64,000 nucleotides of DNA from Eutrigla gurnardus (lineage: Eukaryota > Chordata > Actinopteri > Perciformes > Triglidae), in the NCBI GenBank assembly GCA_963514095.1, contig OY741285.1:4821875-4885874 (forward strand), given 5' to 3'. A program made the translations under genes and the position numbers. The notes below the pieces were generated by a model. That model saw nothing but the letters and a program-made list of their open reading frames with translations, searched no databases and had not been told where the DNA came from. This document shows, piece by piece, positions 11,189-22,800 of the stretch (position 1 is its first letter; the number at the start of each line of letters is the position of its first letter).

Positions 11189-14100
11189 TCTTAATGTATC
11201 CAAATATAATATAATATATATACTTTATGTAAAATAAAAATGTATTACTTATATGTTCATATCAAATATATACTATAATAACTGTAGTATAATAAATATA
11301 ATATAGTATAGTATATATAATAACTAATACTTAAATACAAAACACGGATACAAAATTAATAAATAACAAACTAATAAATAAACAATTAACACCCAATGAT
11401 CATCAAACACCCTCATCCCTGTACCTTTCGAGAATCATTTCCTTTAACCTCTTTTTAAATAATTTTATGTTTGGACATTGCTTGAGCTCTTCTTTCAAAC
11501 TATTCCATAGTTTTACACCACAGACAGAAATACAAAAACTTTTTCTGGATGTACGCACCTTTCGCAATTTAAATTTAAACAGTCCCCGTAAGAAATAACT
11601 CCCTTCTCTTTGGGTGAACATTCCTTGAATATTTGCTGGTAGTTAGTTATTTTTTGCTTTGAACATTAATTGTGCTGTTTGAAATTCAACCAGATCTGTC
11701 AATTTGAGTATTTCTGACTGTATGAATAATGAGTTTGTATGATCCCTATAACCAGCATTGAAAATGGTCCGTATAGCTCTTTTCTGCAAAATAAACAGTG
11801 AATGTAATGTACTCTTGTAATTATTGCCCCAAACCTCTACACAGTAACTTAAATAAGGTGAAACCAGTGAACAATAGAGAATGTGTAGTGATTTAAGATC
11901 CAGAACCTGTTTGGCTTTATATAATACTGCAATGCTTCTGGACACCTTGGAGTGTATATGTTTTATGTGCGATTTCCAGTTTAGTTTTTCATCAATTGTT
12001 ACCCCGAGGAATTTTATTTGACTAACTCTTTCAATGTCTACCCCATCAATCCGTATCTTTATTTGTTCATTTATTCTGCAGTTTCCAAATAACATTAATT
12101 TTGTTTTGCCTAAGTTTAAAGATAATTAATATTGAACCATAATTTTAATTTGCTCATTTCTAAATTGATCACCTCTACTAATTGATATAAATCATCACCA
12201 GAAAAAAATATGTTTGTATCGTCAGCAAACAAAACAAGCTTCAACACTTTTGATACATTACATAAGTCATTTATGTAAAGAATGAAACATTTTGGGCCTA
12301 GCACTGACCCCTGGGGAACACCACAAGCAATGTCCAAACACATAGAGGAACAATCACCAAGAGTCACAAATTGTTGCCTGTCACTCAAGTAACTCCTCAC
12401 CCAGTTCCCCACTATACCCCTGATGCCATAACGTTCCAGTTTTATTATTAATATATCATGATTTATTGTGTCAAAGGCTTTTTTTAGATCTATGAATATC
12501 CCTACTGATTGTTGATTTTGGTCTATAGAATTTGTTATTTCTTCAACTGAGTCTAGTCAAGCCATTGATGTAGATCTATTTGCTCTGAATCCGTATTGAT
12601 TTTCACTGAGCAGTTTGTGCTTATCTATGAAATTATCCAGTCGATTATTGAATAGCTTTTCAAGAATTTTGGAGAATTGTGGCAGTAATGAGACCGGTCT
12701 GTAATTTGTGAATTGGTGTTTGTTCCCAGATTTGTACAGAGGTATGACTTTTGCTATTTTCATTTTTTTTGGAAATGTACCAGTTTGGAATGATAAGTTA
12801 CAGATGTATGTGAATGGTTTTGTTATTCCCTCAATCACTTTTTTTACCACAGTCATATAAATGTCATCACAATCCTTAGACTTTTTGCCCTTACAACTCA
12901 AAACAATATCAACAATTTCCCTTTCTTCCACTGCTGTGAGAAACATAGAGTACTCATTTCTATTTATTAATTTTTCCATATTTTGCTCGGATGTCCCTTG
13001 ATCAGGAATTGTTCTTGCTAGGTCAGGACCAATATTTACAAAAAAATGGTTAAAGCAGTTGGCCACAACATCCATATTGTACTCCTCCTTTTCATTAACC
13101 AAAAAGTACTTAGGATCATTTCTGAGTCCCAAACCATTTTTTATAACACTGTTCAGTATGTTCCATATTCCTTTAATATTGTTTTTGTTCTTTTCCAATA
13201 TATTCCTATAGTAGTCTTTTCTATTAGTTCTTATAATTTTAGTTAACTTATTTTTATACGTTTTATATTTATTCTCAGTATCTTCAGTTTTCAGCCTTAT
13301 AAAATTTCGGTACAGTGTGTTTTTCTTTTTACAGGCATTTTGTAAACCCTTCGTGATCCATGGGCATTCCGAGTATTTACTTTTTCTTGTATATTGGGTT
13401 ATTGGACAGTTTTTATTGTATAATGTTGTGAATATTCTGAGAAATTCTTCATATGCACGGTTAATGTCTATTTTTGTCATACATTTCATTCCAGTTATAT
13501 GCCAGCAGTTCATTTTTAAAAGCCATCATCGATTTAGCTATGTTCCATGCAAGACATCACTTGCTTTTGGGTGTGTCGTCTTTCCAGTTATACATTTTCA
13601 CAGTTTTATACTTCAAAGGTTATACAACAAAAAGCTTTCTTGACGTGAAAAATGATCTTTTGTTTCCCCAATAAAGAGTACTAACTTCATTGTACAGAAA
13701 AGAAAAATCAGTCTCTGACTTTGTATTTCAACCCTGCAGGCCGAGGAAGTACTATGCAGGGCAGTACAATGAGACCCGCTTCTATGTTCTGCACCAGGAT
13801 TTTCTCAGATACGTTCGAAACAGGTCAACCTCCTCTAACAATCCTACATTTTATGCTTTGGAATAACAATGATAACAACTTTATTTGTAGGGCACTTATG
13901 TAGAGATGCAGCCCAAAGGTATTTACCAAACAGAATTAAAAAGCATTACAGCAAAAATAATTATTTTATTTGGAGGATGTAATGTGTCTTGTCTTTTAGA
14001 TAGAAGACTATGTTAACTTGACACTGTTTATTCCACGCAGGTTCTTAAAGTCTTCTAATCTGAATACTGTACACTGGCCGATAGTAAGACCAACCAATGG

Positions 14101-14836
14101 GGCGTTCACGCTCTTCCTGGCTCTGCAAACCTGTGACACTGTGAGTTAATATTACTGAATCTTGTCCACCTGTCATCTATACTGTTAGTATACAGAAGTG
14201 CTGATTTACTTTCTTGTTGAGAGTTAGATGAGAACAGGGCAGGAATTTCACCGGCAGCCATCTTGGCCCTTCTGTCTGGCCTTGATGCCCTTCTGAAAAT
14301 CATATGCATTTAGAGAATGAGAAGGATGAGAAGGTGGGTTTTTCTGGGGGCTACATAAGGGATTATTAATGTTTTTGAGATAACTTGTTAATTAGTGAGC
14401 TTTAATTGGCATAAAACCTTTATCTTACCTTTACAGTTTTATGCTAAGCTAAACAAATCATCGGCTGGCATAGCTTCCACTTTTTCAGACAGACATGAGA
14501 GGGACTGATCTTTTCATCTTAATCTCCACAAGAAATTGAACAAGCGTTATTTCTCAAAATGTTAAAACTGGTCTTCAAACCAGTCTTTTCTCGCTGAGTT
14601 ATTCTCAATCGTCGCTGTTCTGTTCTTGTCGCCCTCAGGTGAGTGCTTACGGATTCATGACTGAGGACTACAATTTATACTCTAACTACTACTTTGAGAA
14701 GCATATTAAAACCCATGTCGTTTTCTACATCAACCACGACTATATCCGGGAGAAGAACCTGTGGAAAAGACTACACGACAGCAAAATACTTAAGCTATAT
14801 CAAAGAGCTGTCCAAACAGCAAAAAAGTCTGTGTAG
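6754..14836 (+). CDS. st6galnac1: ST6GALNAC1-like alpha-2,6-sialyltransferase, tandem copy A
   Basis: Nine exons join in frame (6754-6854, 7075-7357, 7629-7785, 8348-8510, 10171-10306, 10389-10492, 13740-13823, 14041-14140, 14639-14836) to give 441 aa. It is a Golgi type II protein: short cytoplasmic tail, membrane anchor at about residues 8-28, then a Thr/Ser-rich stem with N-S-T and N-I-T sites. Sialylmotif L starts at C209, motif S is RPTNGAFTLFLALQTCD (359-375), and motif VS supplies H409 and E414. C209 and C374 should form the conserved disulfide. The family transfers sialic acid from CMP-Neu5Ac to O-linked GalNAc. The C-terminus (WKRLH...LYQR) looks closer to ST6GALNAC1 than ST6GALNAC2. 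Oddity: motif L reads VVGTAG where the family has GN[SG]G. An in-frame upstream ATG at 6652 could add 34 residues, but the 6754 start fits a type II anchor. AATAAA lies at 14975-14980. Confidence 0.9.
7857..8052 (-). mobile_element. 5'-truncated SINE/L2-like tail, with 13-bp target duplication
   Basis: This is the (CCAT)n-ended portion of the same element as at 16899-17270, lacking the tRNA-like head. It is flanked by direct repeats TCGATTTTGTATT at 7844-7856 and 8053-8065. It lies in intron 3 of sialyltransferase copy A. Confidence 0.75.
10864..13531 (-). mobile_element. 5'-truncated non-LTR retrotransposon (LINE) in intron 6 of copy A
   Basis: On the minus strand the segments 13513-12557, 12412-12116, 12095-11643 and 11621-11403 encode a reverse transcriptase: NYRPVSLLP motif, FADDTN catalytic box, GVPQGSVLGP, and a C-terminal W-G-N-N / LQKRAIR region. 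The endonuclease domain is missing (5' truncation). The frame is broken by in-frame stops near 12551 and 11640 and a frameshift near 12120, so it is dead. The 3' end carries a short (CAAT)n tail next to oligo-A. Copy B has an empty site (GGCTAATTTAGC at about 23777-23788), so the insertion most likely came after the duplication. There is no clear target-site duplication and about one base is lost. The family is CR1/Rex/jockey-like; I cannot name it more precisely. Confidence 0.85.
11128..11184. repeat. (TA)n microsatellite in LINE 3' region
   Basis: About 57 bases of uninterrupted AT alternation inside the LINE-derived insertion. Confidence 0.95.
13832..13920. repeat. Dispersed repeat fragment (TTTATTTGTAGGGCACTT type)
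   Basis: ACAACTTTATTTGTAGGGCAC is a widespread fish repeat motif. It is present in both sialyltransferase copies (also about 24123) and in diverged form near 43524. Confidence 0.4.
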
Positions 14837-16888
14837 GAAGGAGGTCAGGGTGGTTGGATGGGTCAAACAACAAAGGCAGGATTTTCACCCAGGAAACTGC
14901 TGTTCATGTCCCATGTGGAACCAGAAGTCAATTTTGACATACTTAACTAACGCCACATACGTACTATGTAAGGCAATAAAAGCCCCAATATTAGGAAATG
15001 CAACTTAACACAACTCCTGTAGAGCTGAAAGCAACCATGAAACCGTTAAATACAATCAGATATCAACAGGGACACAGGAGTCAAAGTCAACTTCACGCCA
15101 CACAGCAGATTTGGTTAGAAGCTACAACAGAACTGAGAGCTGAACAAACATCTTTCTGTCTGGTCTCCTGCAAAAACAACAAGTTGAGTCTCGCTCAGCT
15201 TGTTTAAGGTGCTGGGCACGTTCTAAAAGACGTCACCGCAACCTAATTATGCTCCCTAACTCACTCTGGAGAGGTCCATCTCAGATGCGAGGTGGCACAG
15301 CTGGGCATTTCTCAACCGGTAACGCAGGTCAAAGTATCAATGAAAGTCTATCTGGCGAGGGTTGAAGTTAAATGAGTGCACATAAATTAGGTCAATAAAA
15401 GTATTTTTCTTCTTTCTTTCATGGGAGAGAAAGCTGCACCGCCCAAGGCAATAATTAGGGAAACACTGGTACTTTTAACCCAAACCACAACCTTTTCTTT
15501 AACCTCAGGTGTTTTGTTGCCTAAATCTAAATTAGTTTCGTTTCAATTCGCAATTTGGTAGGTGAAGTTGGGCCCATCTGAAGCATTAGAATGGTGGTGA
15601 TAACCACTGATAACAGCCATTCAATCGGCTGATAACATTCAAAACGGGTGGAAGATGGCAATAATGCCATCAAAGATAGGATTAGGTCACTTTATACATA
15701 CTCAAAAATGTATTCAACCCTCATCTAACTAAAATAGAAGGAGTCGTCTCTGTCTATCTGTCCTTCGATTTTGACGCTCATCTAATCGACTCAGCACAGG
15801 ATGGCAACCTCCGGTTCTGAAAAGTGAAGCCAAGGCTGAAGTGCCTTAAAATGTAATTATTTCTCAGGGGGGGAACTCAGCTGGTTGCAAAAAAGTCCTA
15901 AGTCCCTACTTGTCACTTGATTTATTACCTCTTGGCAGGACTTTAGTCACTGCTGCAATCATTAAAAAGCAAAAGCAGCATGTGTATACATTATGTAGCT
16001 AGTGTAACATAGAAATGGCAACGCTAGTTAATGATGTGCTAGCATACTCTGCTAATGTTAGCTGTGCAGGTTTCTTCTCTTATCGACCCCCTCTGGGTAA
16101 CGAGCATCACTATTACACAACATTCAACCAGGACTAAATCGAAATCCACAAAAACAGCCTGAAAATGAAGCAAATCTAATAACATTTACGTGAAAGTCTA
16201 CGGGACGTAGCCACAAAGTTGCTGGACCCTGGTCGGAGTTGACCGGAGGCCAGAGTAGGCCCTATTTACAGTAGCATTTTGGCTAGTCATCAGAGGGTAA
16301 AGTGTAATAATAAATCAGGTTAATTAGTCAGGGGGGTCAGCATCCTGATATTGTGCACACTGTGGGACCATCATTAGCTTAATCAATTCCACCTGTGTGT
16401 ACCTGCAATGACGTGTCAAAATGGCTGCCGTGAAAAAGGCCCATGGACTGCACTTAATAAGGTTTAGCTAATTTTAACAATTAGCTTGTTTTAATTGAAG
16501 TTGCGTCTCGGACGTTGAATCGTTCAGAGATGAGCCTGCCAAAATAACAACACACAAACATAGCATACGGTAACAAATAGCGAGGAAGACTGAGAGGAAG
16601 GACATACCTTTGAGTCAACACAGGGTCGTCAACTACAACAGCTTCACGCAAAACTATGACGCGCTACGTCCACCCTCTAGCGTCAGTTTCGCGCGTGCCA
16701 GGTTTTCGTCTTGCTAATGTACGCTCTTTGCGTGCGTACGTCGTCTTTTCAAACTAAACTTCCGTCTTCCCCAGGAACCTTGTCTGGGTATAATTGATTT
16801 TACCAACAAATAACACACATCGGTAGGTTTAGGAAAAGATTGTAGTTCAGTTTCAAATAACTGTCTTTAAGAAGCACTGGTATACTTA
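14837..16888. other. 3' flank of copy A, no further gene
   Basis: Apart from the 3' UTR and AATAAA at 14975-14980, only short ORFs are present. About 330 bases (15415-15745) and about 210 bases (16605-16820, CpG-rich) have no counterpart in unit B. Confidence 0.5.
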
Positions 16889-16898
16889 CACCTCATAT

Positions 16899-17270
16899 AT
16901 CCATCCATCCATCCATCTTCTACCGCTTATCCTGTATTCAGGGTCACGGGGGGGGGGCTGGAGCCGATCCCAGCTGTCATTGGGCGAAGGCAGGGTACAC
17001 CCTGGACAGGTCGCCAGTCTATCACAGGGCTAACATATAGAGACACTCAAATTCACACCTACGGGCAATTTAGAGTCATCAATCAATCTATCCCCATCCT
17101 GCATGTCTTTGGACTGTGGGAGGAAGCCGGAGAACCCGGAGAGAACCCACGCTTACACGGGGAGAACATGCAAACTCCACACAGAAGGTACCCGGGCCGA
17201 CCCGGGAATCGAACCCAGCACCCTCTTGCTCTGAGGAGAGAGTGCTACCCACTACACCACCGTGCAGCCT
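16899..17270 (-). mobile_element. Full-length tRNA-headed SINE, 10-bp target duplication
   Basis: Read on the minus strand it starts with a tRNA-like head: A box TGGTGTAGTGGGTAGCACTC and B box GGTTCGATTCC. It passes through the conserved fish SINE/L2-type body (TTTGCATGTTCTCCCCGTG, then CCAAAGACATGCAGG) and ends in a (GGAT)n tail. CACCTCATAT flanks it at 16889-16898 and 17271-17280. The sister unit has a single copy of this site (about 27995), which shows that it inserted after the duplication. Confidence 0.85.
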
Positions 17271-17280
17271 CACCTCATAT

Positions 17281-18498
17281 GTGAAATTAATATAATATTA
17301 TCATCAGTACTGGTATATTGTGACACCTCTACTTCATGACGTATTTCCCTGGTGATGAGGTCAACAAGTGTTCAGAACTTCAGCTGTCTGCAATTATTGG
17401 TATCTAGTCCTTATGTTGGGAGTGTTGTTGTTTGTTTGTTTTTTGTCTTTTGCGTTGCATCCTTTTTTTTTTTTTCTTTTATGAGTTATTAATATGCATC
17501 AACATTATTAGCTCCTCCAACTAATACAACATGATGGAATAGACTATATTGTAATTATTTAATTTTAAACCATAAAAAATGATGATTACTCCAGTTTATA
17601 GAATCAAAATACATATAGGGGTTTTTATATTAGCTGTCCTATTAAATTGTGTTTTGTCTGAATTATTTTGAATAAGGTCCTTTTTTAATTCCGTTTTTTT
17701 CTGTGTGTTCTTCTCGTGAAAGGCTGTACAATTTTGTTTTTTTAGTATTCGAATAAAAGAATGTTTTAATAGGTTGCAGGTAGACTTTGCTGATTTGTTG
17801 CTGTGTTTTCTAGGCATAAACAAATGCTAGTATGATGAGAGGCTTGTTGTATGATGAGGTGGATTACTATCACCTATAACTCTTATTATGTGAAACAAAA
17901 ATACACAAGAGAAAGCATAGGTTTAAAATGCTTAAACAAAACAATTAAAGAGTAATGTTACATCCAAACCATTCAGAATTTTTTATTTTTTAAGTATTTT
18001 TATTAAATTATTATGCAGCACATTTCTGTTCAGAGCAGATGTAGCCTATACATTCATGATGGGGCCAATAGTATTTATTCATTTTTATTGTTATCTAATT
18101 TCTTATTCTATTTCACTCAGTGATAGTAAGCACTCGAAATGCAAAGAAAAAGAAGTAATTCAACAGTTTCATATGGTTACCACAAGGGGTCGTTGTCCTG
18201 CATGAAATCTGCAGACTATAGTAAGTCACAGTAGCCCTGTGCTTTATGAATTGTCTGTGTGATGATGTAGTCTGACAGAATTGCTGATCCTTGTATGTTA
18301 CGTTAGTGTTAATGGGTGCAAATGCTGCTCCTCCTTGGAAAAATATACAACGACAGGGCCGACATATGTTCTCTTATTTATACGAGCCACACACACAATA
18401 TTGTACCATAAATTATGTATTTCTGCAACTTCTGACGCAAAGCATGTACCATGTGTTATTCACAACACACACAAAAAACGATTTTTATCACTTTAAAG
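17281..18498. other. Distal 3' flank of unit A, no gene
   Basis: AT-rich sequence matching 28009-29275 of unit B. It contains only short ORFs that are not conserved as protein between the two units. Confidence 0.5.
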
Positions 18499-18865
18499 GA
18501 CCGCGGTCAAGCCAGCCGCAACTCCGATCTCCGTGGTCAAATCAGCCGCACTTAAATTTCGAGTGTACAAATTTACTACAACTATTTCTAAAGAGTAGCT
18601 CAAATATGGGCAAAGATGCAATCTCAGGTATAAATATGGGACATTTATACTTGAATTTCTCCACATTGCTACAGTAAAAATGCTTGATTTAAAGTATAGT
18701 TGTAGTCCTCTATGTGTAGAAGTCAAATATACCACCCATAGCCAGGAATTATTGAGCAAAGTCTTTTTACAGGAGCTCAAATATGGGCAAAGATGCTATC
18801 TCAGGTATAAATATGGGACTTTTATACTTGAATTTCGGCTGTTTGCGGCTGGCTTGACCGCGGTC
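18499..18865. mobile_element. Short element with perfect 23-bp terminal inverted repeats
   Basis: GACCGCGGTCAAGCCAGCCG (first 20 bases) at 18499 is matched exactly, inverted, at 18843-18865 (23/23). A diverged direct copy of the left end lies at about 18529-18551. Inside is a ~63-bp direct duplication (18596-18660 and 18774-18838). It encodes nothing and no clear target duplication is visible. Its left end coincides with the right edge of duplication unit A. Confidence 0.75.
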
Positions 18866-18899
18866 TAACTCCCGTAGTCATCCATAACACGCCATGTGT

Positions 18900-19304
18900 T
18901 TACTTTGCGAGTCTCTGTAGAAGATAGTTTTTGTTGATCGCTTTGTACCGCTTTACGGCGGAGCGGTACTTATCGATGTTTAACGCGCATTTCACTCGCT
19001 CCCGAGGGCGTTTAGGCTCCTTATGTGGGGGAATTGTCCGAAAAGCATTTGATTTTAGTCTTCGTTTATACCCAGCTGCTCCGGTAAGCTCTTTCAGCAG
19101 TTGTGGTCGACTAAAAGCCTCAAATGCATCAGGAGAAAAATGTCGAGAACACAGCCGCGGATCTTTGGGAAGTTGTGTCCGTCCACAGGCATCTTCCCAC
19201 TCCTTTCTCCTCTTCTTGTCAGTAGGAAAGCAGTGTAAACTCACATCACTCCCCTTGTTGCCTTTTGACTGGAAATCGCACCCAAAAGCAGTACAATGTG
19301 GCAT
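18900..19304 (-). CDS. Solo THAP-domain protein (134 aa)
   Basis: This single-exon ORF reads MPHCTAFGC at its start and carries the full C2CH zinc signature: C4, C9, C52 and H55 (C-S-R-H). The other THAP landmarks are P27, W36, F56 and a SNAFRTIPPH stretch in place of the AVPTIF box. THAP domains are DNA-binding zinc modules of P-element-type transposases and of vertebrate THAP proteins. After the domain there is only a short basic tail (about residues 95-134) and then a stop, with no transposase domain. It lies in the spacer between the duplication units. It could be the first exon of a larger gene, a remnant of a P-like transposon, or a functional small DNA-binding protein; I cannot decide. 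Confidence 0.65.
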   Translation of the reverse strand: MPHCTAFGCDFQSKGNKGSDVSLHCFPTDKKRRKEWEDACGRTQLPKDPRLCSRHFSPDAFEAFSRPQLLKELTGAAGYKRRLKSNAFRTIPPHKEPKRPRERVKCALNIDKYRSAVKRYKAINKNYLLQRLAK

Positions 19305-19886
19305 TTTACTTGAAATTACTTAACAAACGCACGTAAACAAACACTAGCGTCAATAGCTATTCTACCGAGTGCAACCAGTCTACGTCATCGCCCCCAGAGT
19401 GCATTGCGCGCGGAAAACATGGCGTCCTACGTAGGTCAAAATATGTACTAAATATTATATATTTTTAAAGCAATGGCAACATTTTGTGTGCTTCTGACAA
19501 CATATTTTAGTACAAGAGAACAATTGTGGCGTATTAGGGCCTACAAGTCTTCATAGCCGGGGTTCCTTTTAACGTAAGTAAATAAAAAATGTGTTAATCT
19601 ATTTCACAACTTTTTTTAATTATTATTCAATTTTATCATTAAACCTGTAAGAGGTACACATCCTGGAGAGTGACTTGTGCATAATTTCCCCTGTTGTGTA
19701 ATAAACCAGCTAATGTACCAAAGTGAAGGGGTGTGTGTGTGTTAATAGTTCACATTTTATTGTGTGTAGCTTTAGCCCTGCCCAATGAAGTGGCAGGTGG
19801 CCTGAGCACAAATAATCAGAGGGAAAGAAAAACACTTTTGGCAGAATTTAATTGAACAGAAAACTCTCCGGTTCTCAGTCTCAGCG

Positions 19887-22800
19887 ATGGCAGTCCAAAC
19901 CACCCAGACATTTTCTGTTCTGTTTGTGATCTCACTTTGCATTGTACTTTTTCTTTTTTCATGGGGATATTTATCAGACAGCAGGAGGTCAGCTAAATTG
20001 AGTCGAGAACGACATAATGGGAACAAACAAATTTATTTATAATACTTTCTAATTCATTATTCAATCCCGAACAATTTCAGATACAGTTTTTTAACTGAAG
20101 ACACTTAAAAGTGTATCTTGCTGATACTTGTCTGTCACATGTGTTGCTTTTTTGTCAAATTTCAGCTGGACTAGATTCTCAGGAAAAAAACAAACTGGCG
20201 AAGAAAATTTTCAGTACTGGGATGAAAGTGGAAATTCGACTGCACCACCTGTTGCGTTAAGGCATGCAGCAAATATCACCACAATCACAACCCAGGAAAC
20301 GATGCCAGAAAGTGAACAAATGAGACACTCTACCCATGGCGCTGTGGCTGAGACTCCCATGCCACGCCTCTCCAAAAGATCCTTCAAGAAGCTTCCTCAG
20401 TGGGATTTTGAGGATATTTATAACCAGGACGCTCTACCTTGGCAGACAGTAAGCAAGCTATGGCAAGATTGGACAGGAGTGTAATAAATGTATTAACTTC
20501 GTGGGTAGTAGGTAAAATGCACCGCCACATATTCAGTTGTGACCTGCATGGGTGTGTTTGCTTTCCCTTAAAGTTACAGTAAACTGCAATCAATTAAATG
20601 TCTTCTTTTTTATTTATTTGTCTACCTGTTGGTGCTATGTGGCCTCTTTCCTGTTGTCAATTCATGTTTAGCCATGTGATCAGGATTAATCTTATTTCAT
20701 AATTTAAAATGTTATCCTATTCTCAGACATGTCCTCAGTCTCTGCGTAACTCCGAGGACGAGAGCTTCAAGAAGGCTTTCCTTCCCAGAATCAGTTTGTT
20801 TCTGCACAGCATCAACATGAGCGAGTGGAACCGGCTTTCACATTTCAACAATCCCTTTGGTTTTATGGGGTACAAGTATGACGGTAGGTGTTTCAATGCG
20901 TCTGTGTGAGTCGCTTCTCACGGTTACCCTAAGTTTTCGCAAGCCTATTACTACTATATATTATATTACTGCTATATATTATTTTATATACAGTTACTAG
21001 AAAAACGTTCTTTTTTTACTCCTAAGTGAGATGTGAAGCTATGACAAGGTTAGTTTTGGTTTAAATATCATTTATTTTCTCTCTGAAGTTAAACATCACA
21101 CAAAAACTGTAGAACATTATAAAACTGAATTTAAAATAAATAAAATGGCTATATATATATATATATATAGACTAAAATCTTAATTCTGACCAGTCAGTAA
21201 CTTCAAGTGTTACAGAGCACAAACAAAATGGACAACTACATTCTAGGTACAAAATAAAAACACCCTCGCTGTATCCTTTCCTTTGCATTGATTCCAACAG
21301 TTTTAAATGTAATGTAAATGAAGGAGAACATAAAAGCCATTACTTTTGTGATATTGCCGCGTCTCTTGGTCTGTTGTTGTTGCGCAGGATTACACGGTAA
21401 AGTTGCTGCCAGACAGCATAACAAATAGCTGAGACTCACTATAAAGTGCAGTAAAGGAGGCAAGAGGAGCTGCAGATTCATGTAATTATTCTCTGTAGAT
21501 GCATCACTATGAGCAACACCTTTCACACAGTTATTTATTTAATATACAGTTACTAGAAAACGCTGTTTTCGGCATAACACAACTGTTAACACCTAGCAAG
21601 GGGTAAGACATATGCTCTTGACTTTAGTTTGCAGTAAAGTTCCTGTTGTTTTTAAATCTTAAAACCCAGTTTATTTTGGTTTGTTTGTTTTTTTGCAGAT
21701 GTGATGGCGTCAGTGAGGTTGATCCCAAAGCCAAAAGTGCCACTACTCCTTCCAAAGCCAGGCGGTGACGGGTGTGTGCGCTGTGCTGTGGTGGGCACTG
21801 CAGGGATCCTCAATGCCTCTAAAGTTGGGAAAGAAATCGATGCTCATGATTACGTTTTTCGGTAAGAAAGAAACGTGTTGATTTCATTTGTTAAGCCCCA
21901 ACTAGCAATTAAGTTTCACAACGATTTGACAGGTTATTCATGGTGAAGATCATACAGCATATCCCTGTGTCACAGAGGTGACAAATATTATCTTAGATTT
22001 TTTTTTTTAACTCTTTTAACTTTTATTTTTTTATACTTATGGAATCCCATAAGGATATTATTTGATGACCTTAACATGATTTGCCTTCTGTATTTAAGGT
22101 AGAGCATCACCTCTTCTTCCGTTTACATATTAGTTCTATCAAATTATTTGAAAAACTGGAGAACAAACTTAAACTAATATTTGCTTTCTTAATCAGTTTA
22201 CTTGTCATGTATGTTAACAGTCATGTAGGAGGCTGAAGTTCGTCACATTCTCATTGTACCTGCCTTGTGTCCGTCATCAATTCATATGACAGAAGAGAAA
22301 ACATGAGATGTTTTAAGAGATATGTCTTCCAGTGTCAACATTCCAAAGTATTCCTGTTGTGTTTTCTTTTGACTTGTACATGCCTGCCAAAACAAGCAAC
22401 CTGATTTGATCTTGCAAATAGGTTGGATCAACATCCTCCCAACTATCCCCTATACATCCGCCTCCCATCTAAATTCGTCATCTCAAGTATAACCTTCTCA
22501 ATGGATGCCATTAGGAGTAGGGGTGGGGGGAAAAAATCAACGATTTACAAATGTCAAAAATCGATTATTTTTTATTCCGTGTTTATGGAATGCAAAGGTT
22601 GGAACTTGGAAATGCAGCCGGTAAGGTCTGTGGCGTTTTACTGCTTTGTTTGTACATGTTGTACACACCAGGAAACAGCGTCCTGTCTGAGTATATGTCT
22701 TTACCTGGAGTGGGATCAGTAAATCTAACAGTCGCTATCAAAAAACGACGCTGTGGTTTAATTACAATTTACGGATAAAGAGTATGCCAAAGAAACGACG

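Larger units (their letters stand above)
6443..18499 (+). repeat. Tandem segmental duplication, unit A
   Basis: Near-identity with 19567-29276 starts at TTTTAACGTAAGTAAATAAA and ends at TATCACTTTAAAGG. Unit A contains about 310 bases of 5' flank, the whole sialyltransferase gene and about 3.7 kb of 3' flank. It is longer than unit B mainly because of a 2.67-kb LINE (10864-13531) and two SINE-type insertions. Further A-only blocks lie at about 8835-9255, 15415-15745 and 16605-16820. Confidence 0.9.

Noticed and set aside
13046..13674. Plus-strand ORFs of 66-108 aa
   Set aside because: Mostly antisense shadows of the LINE reverse transcriptase frame; the rest overlaps non-coding intron.
17190..17270. 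tRNA-like A and B boxes on the minus strand
   Set aside because: They form the head of a SINE with target duplications, and the 3' half continues into the SINE body instead of a tRNA fold.
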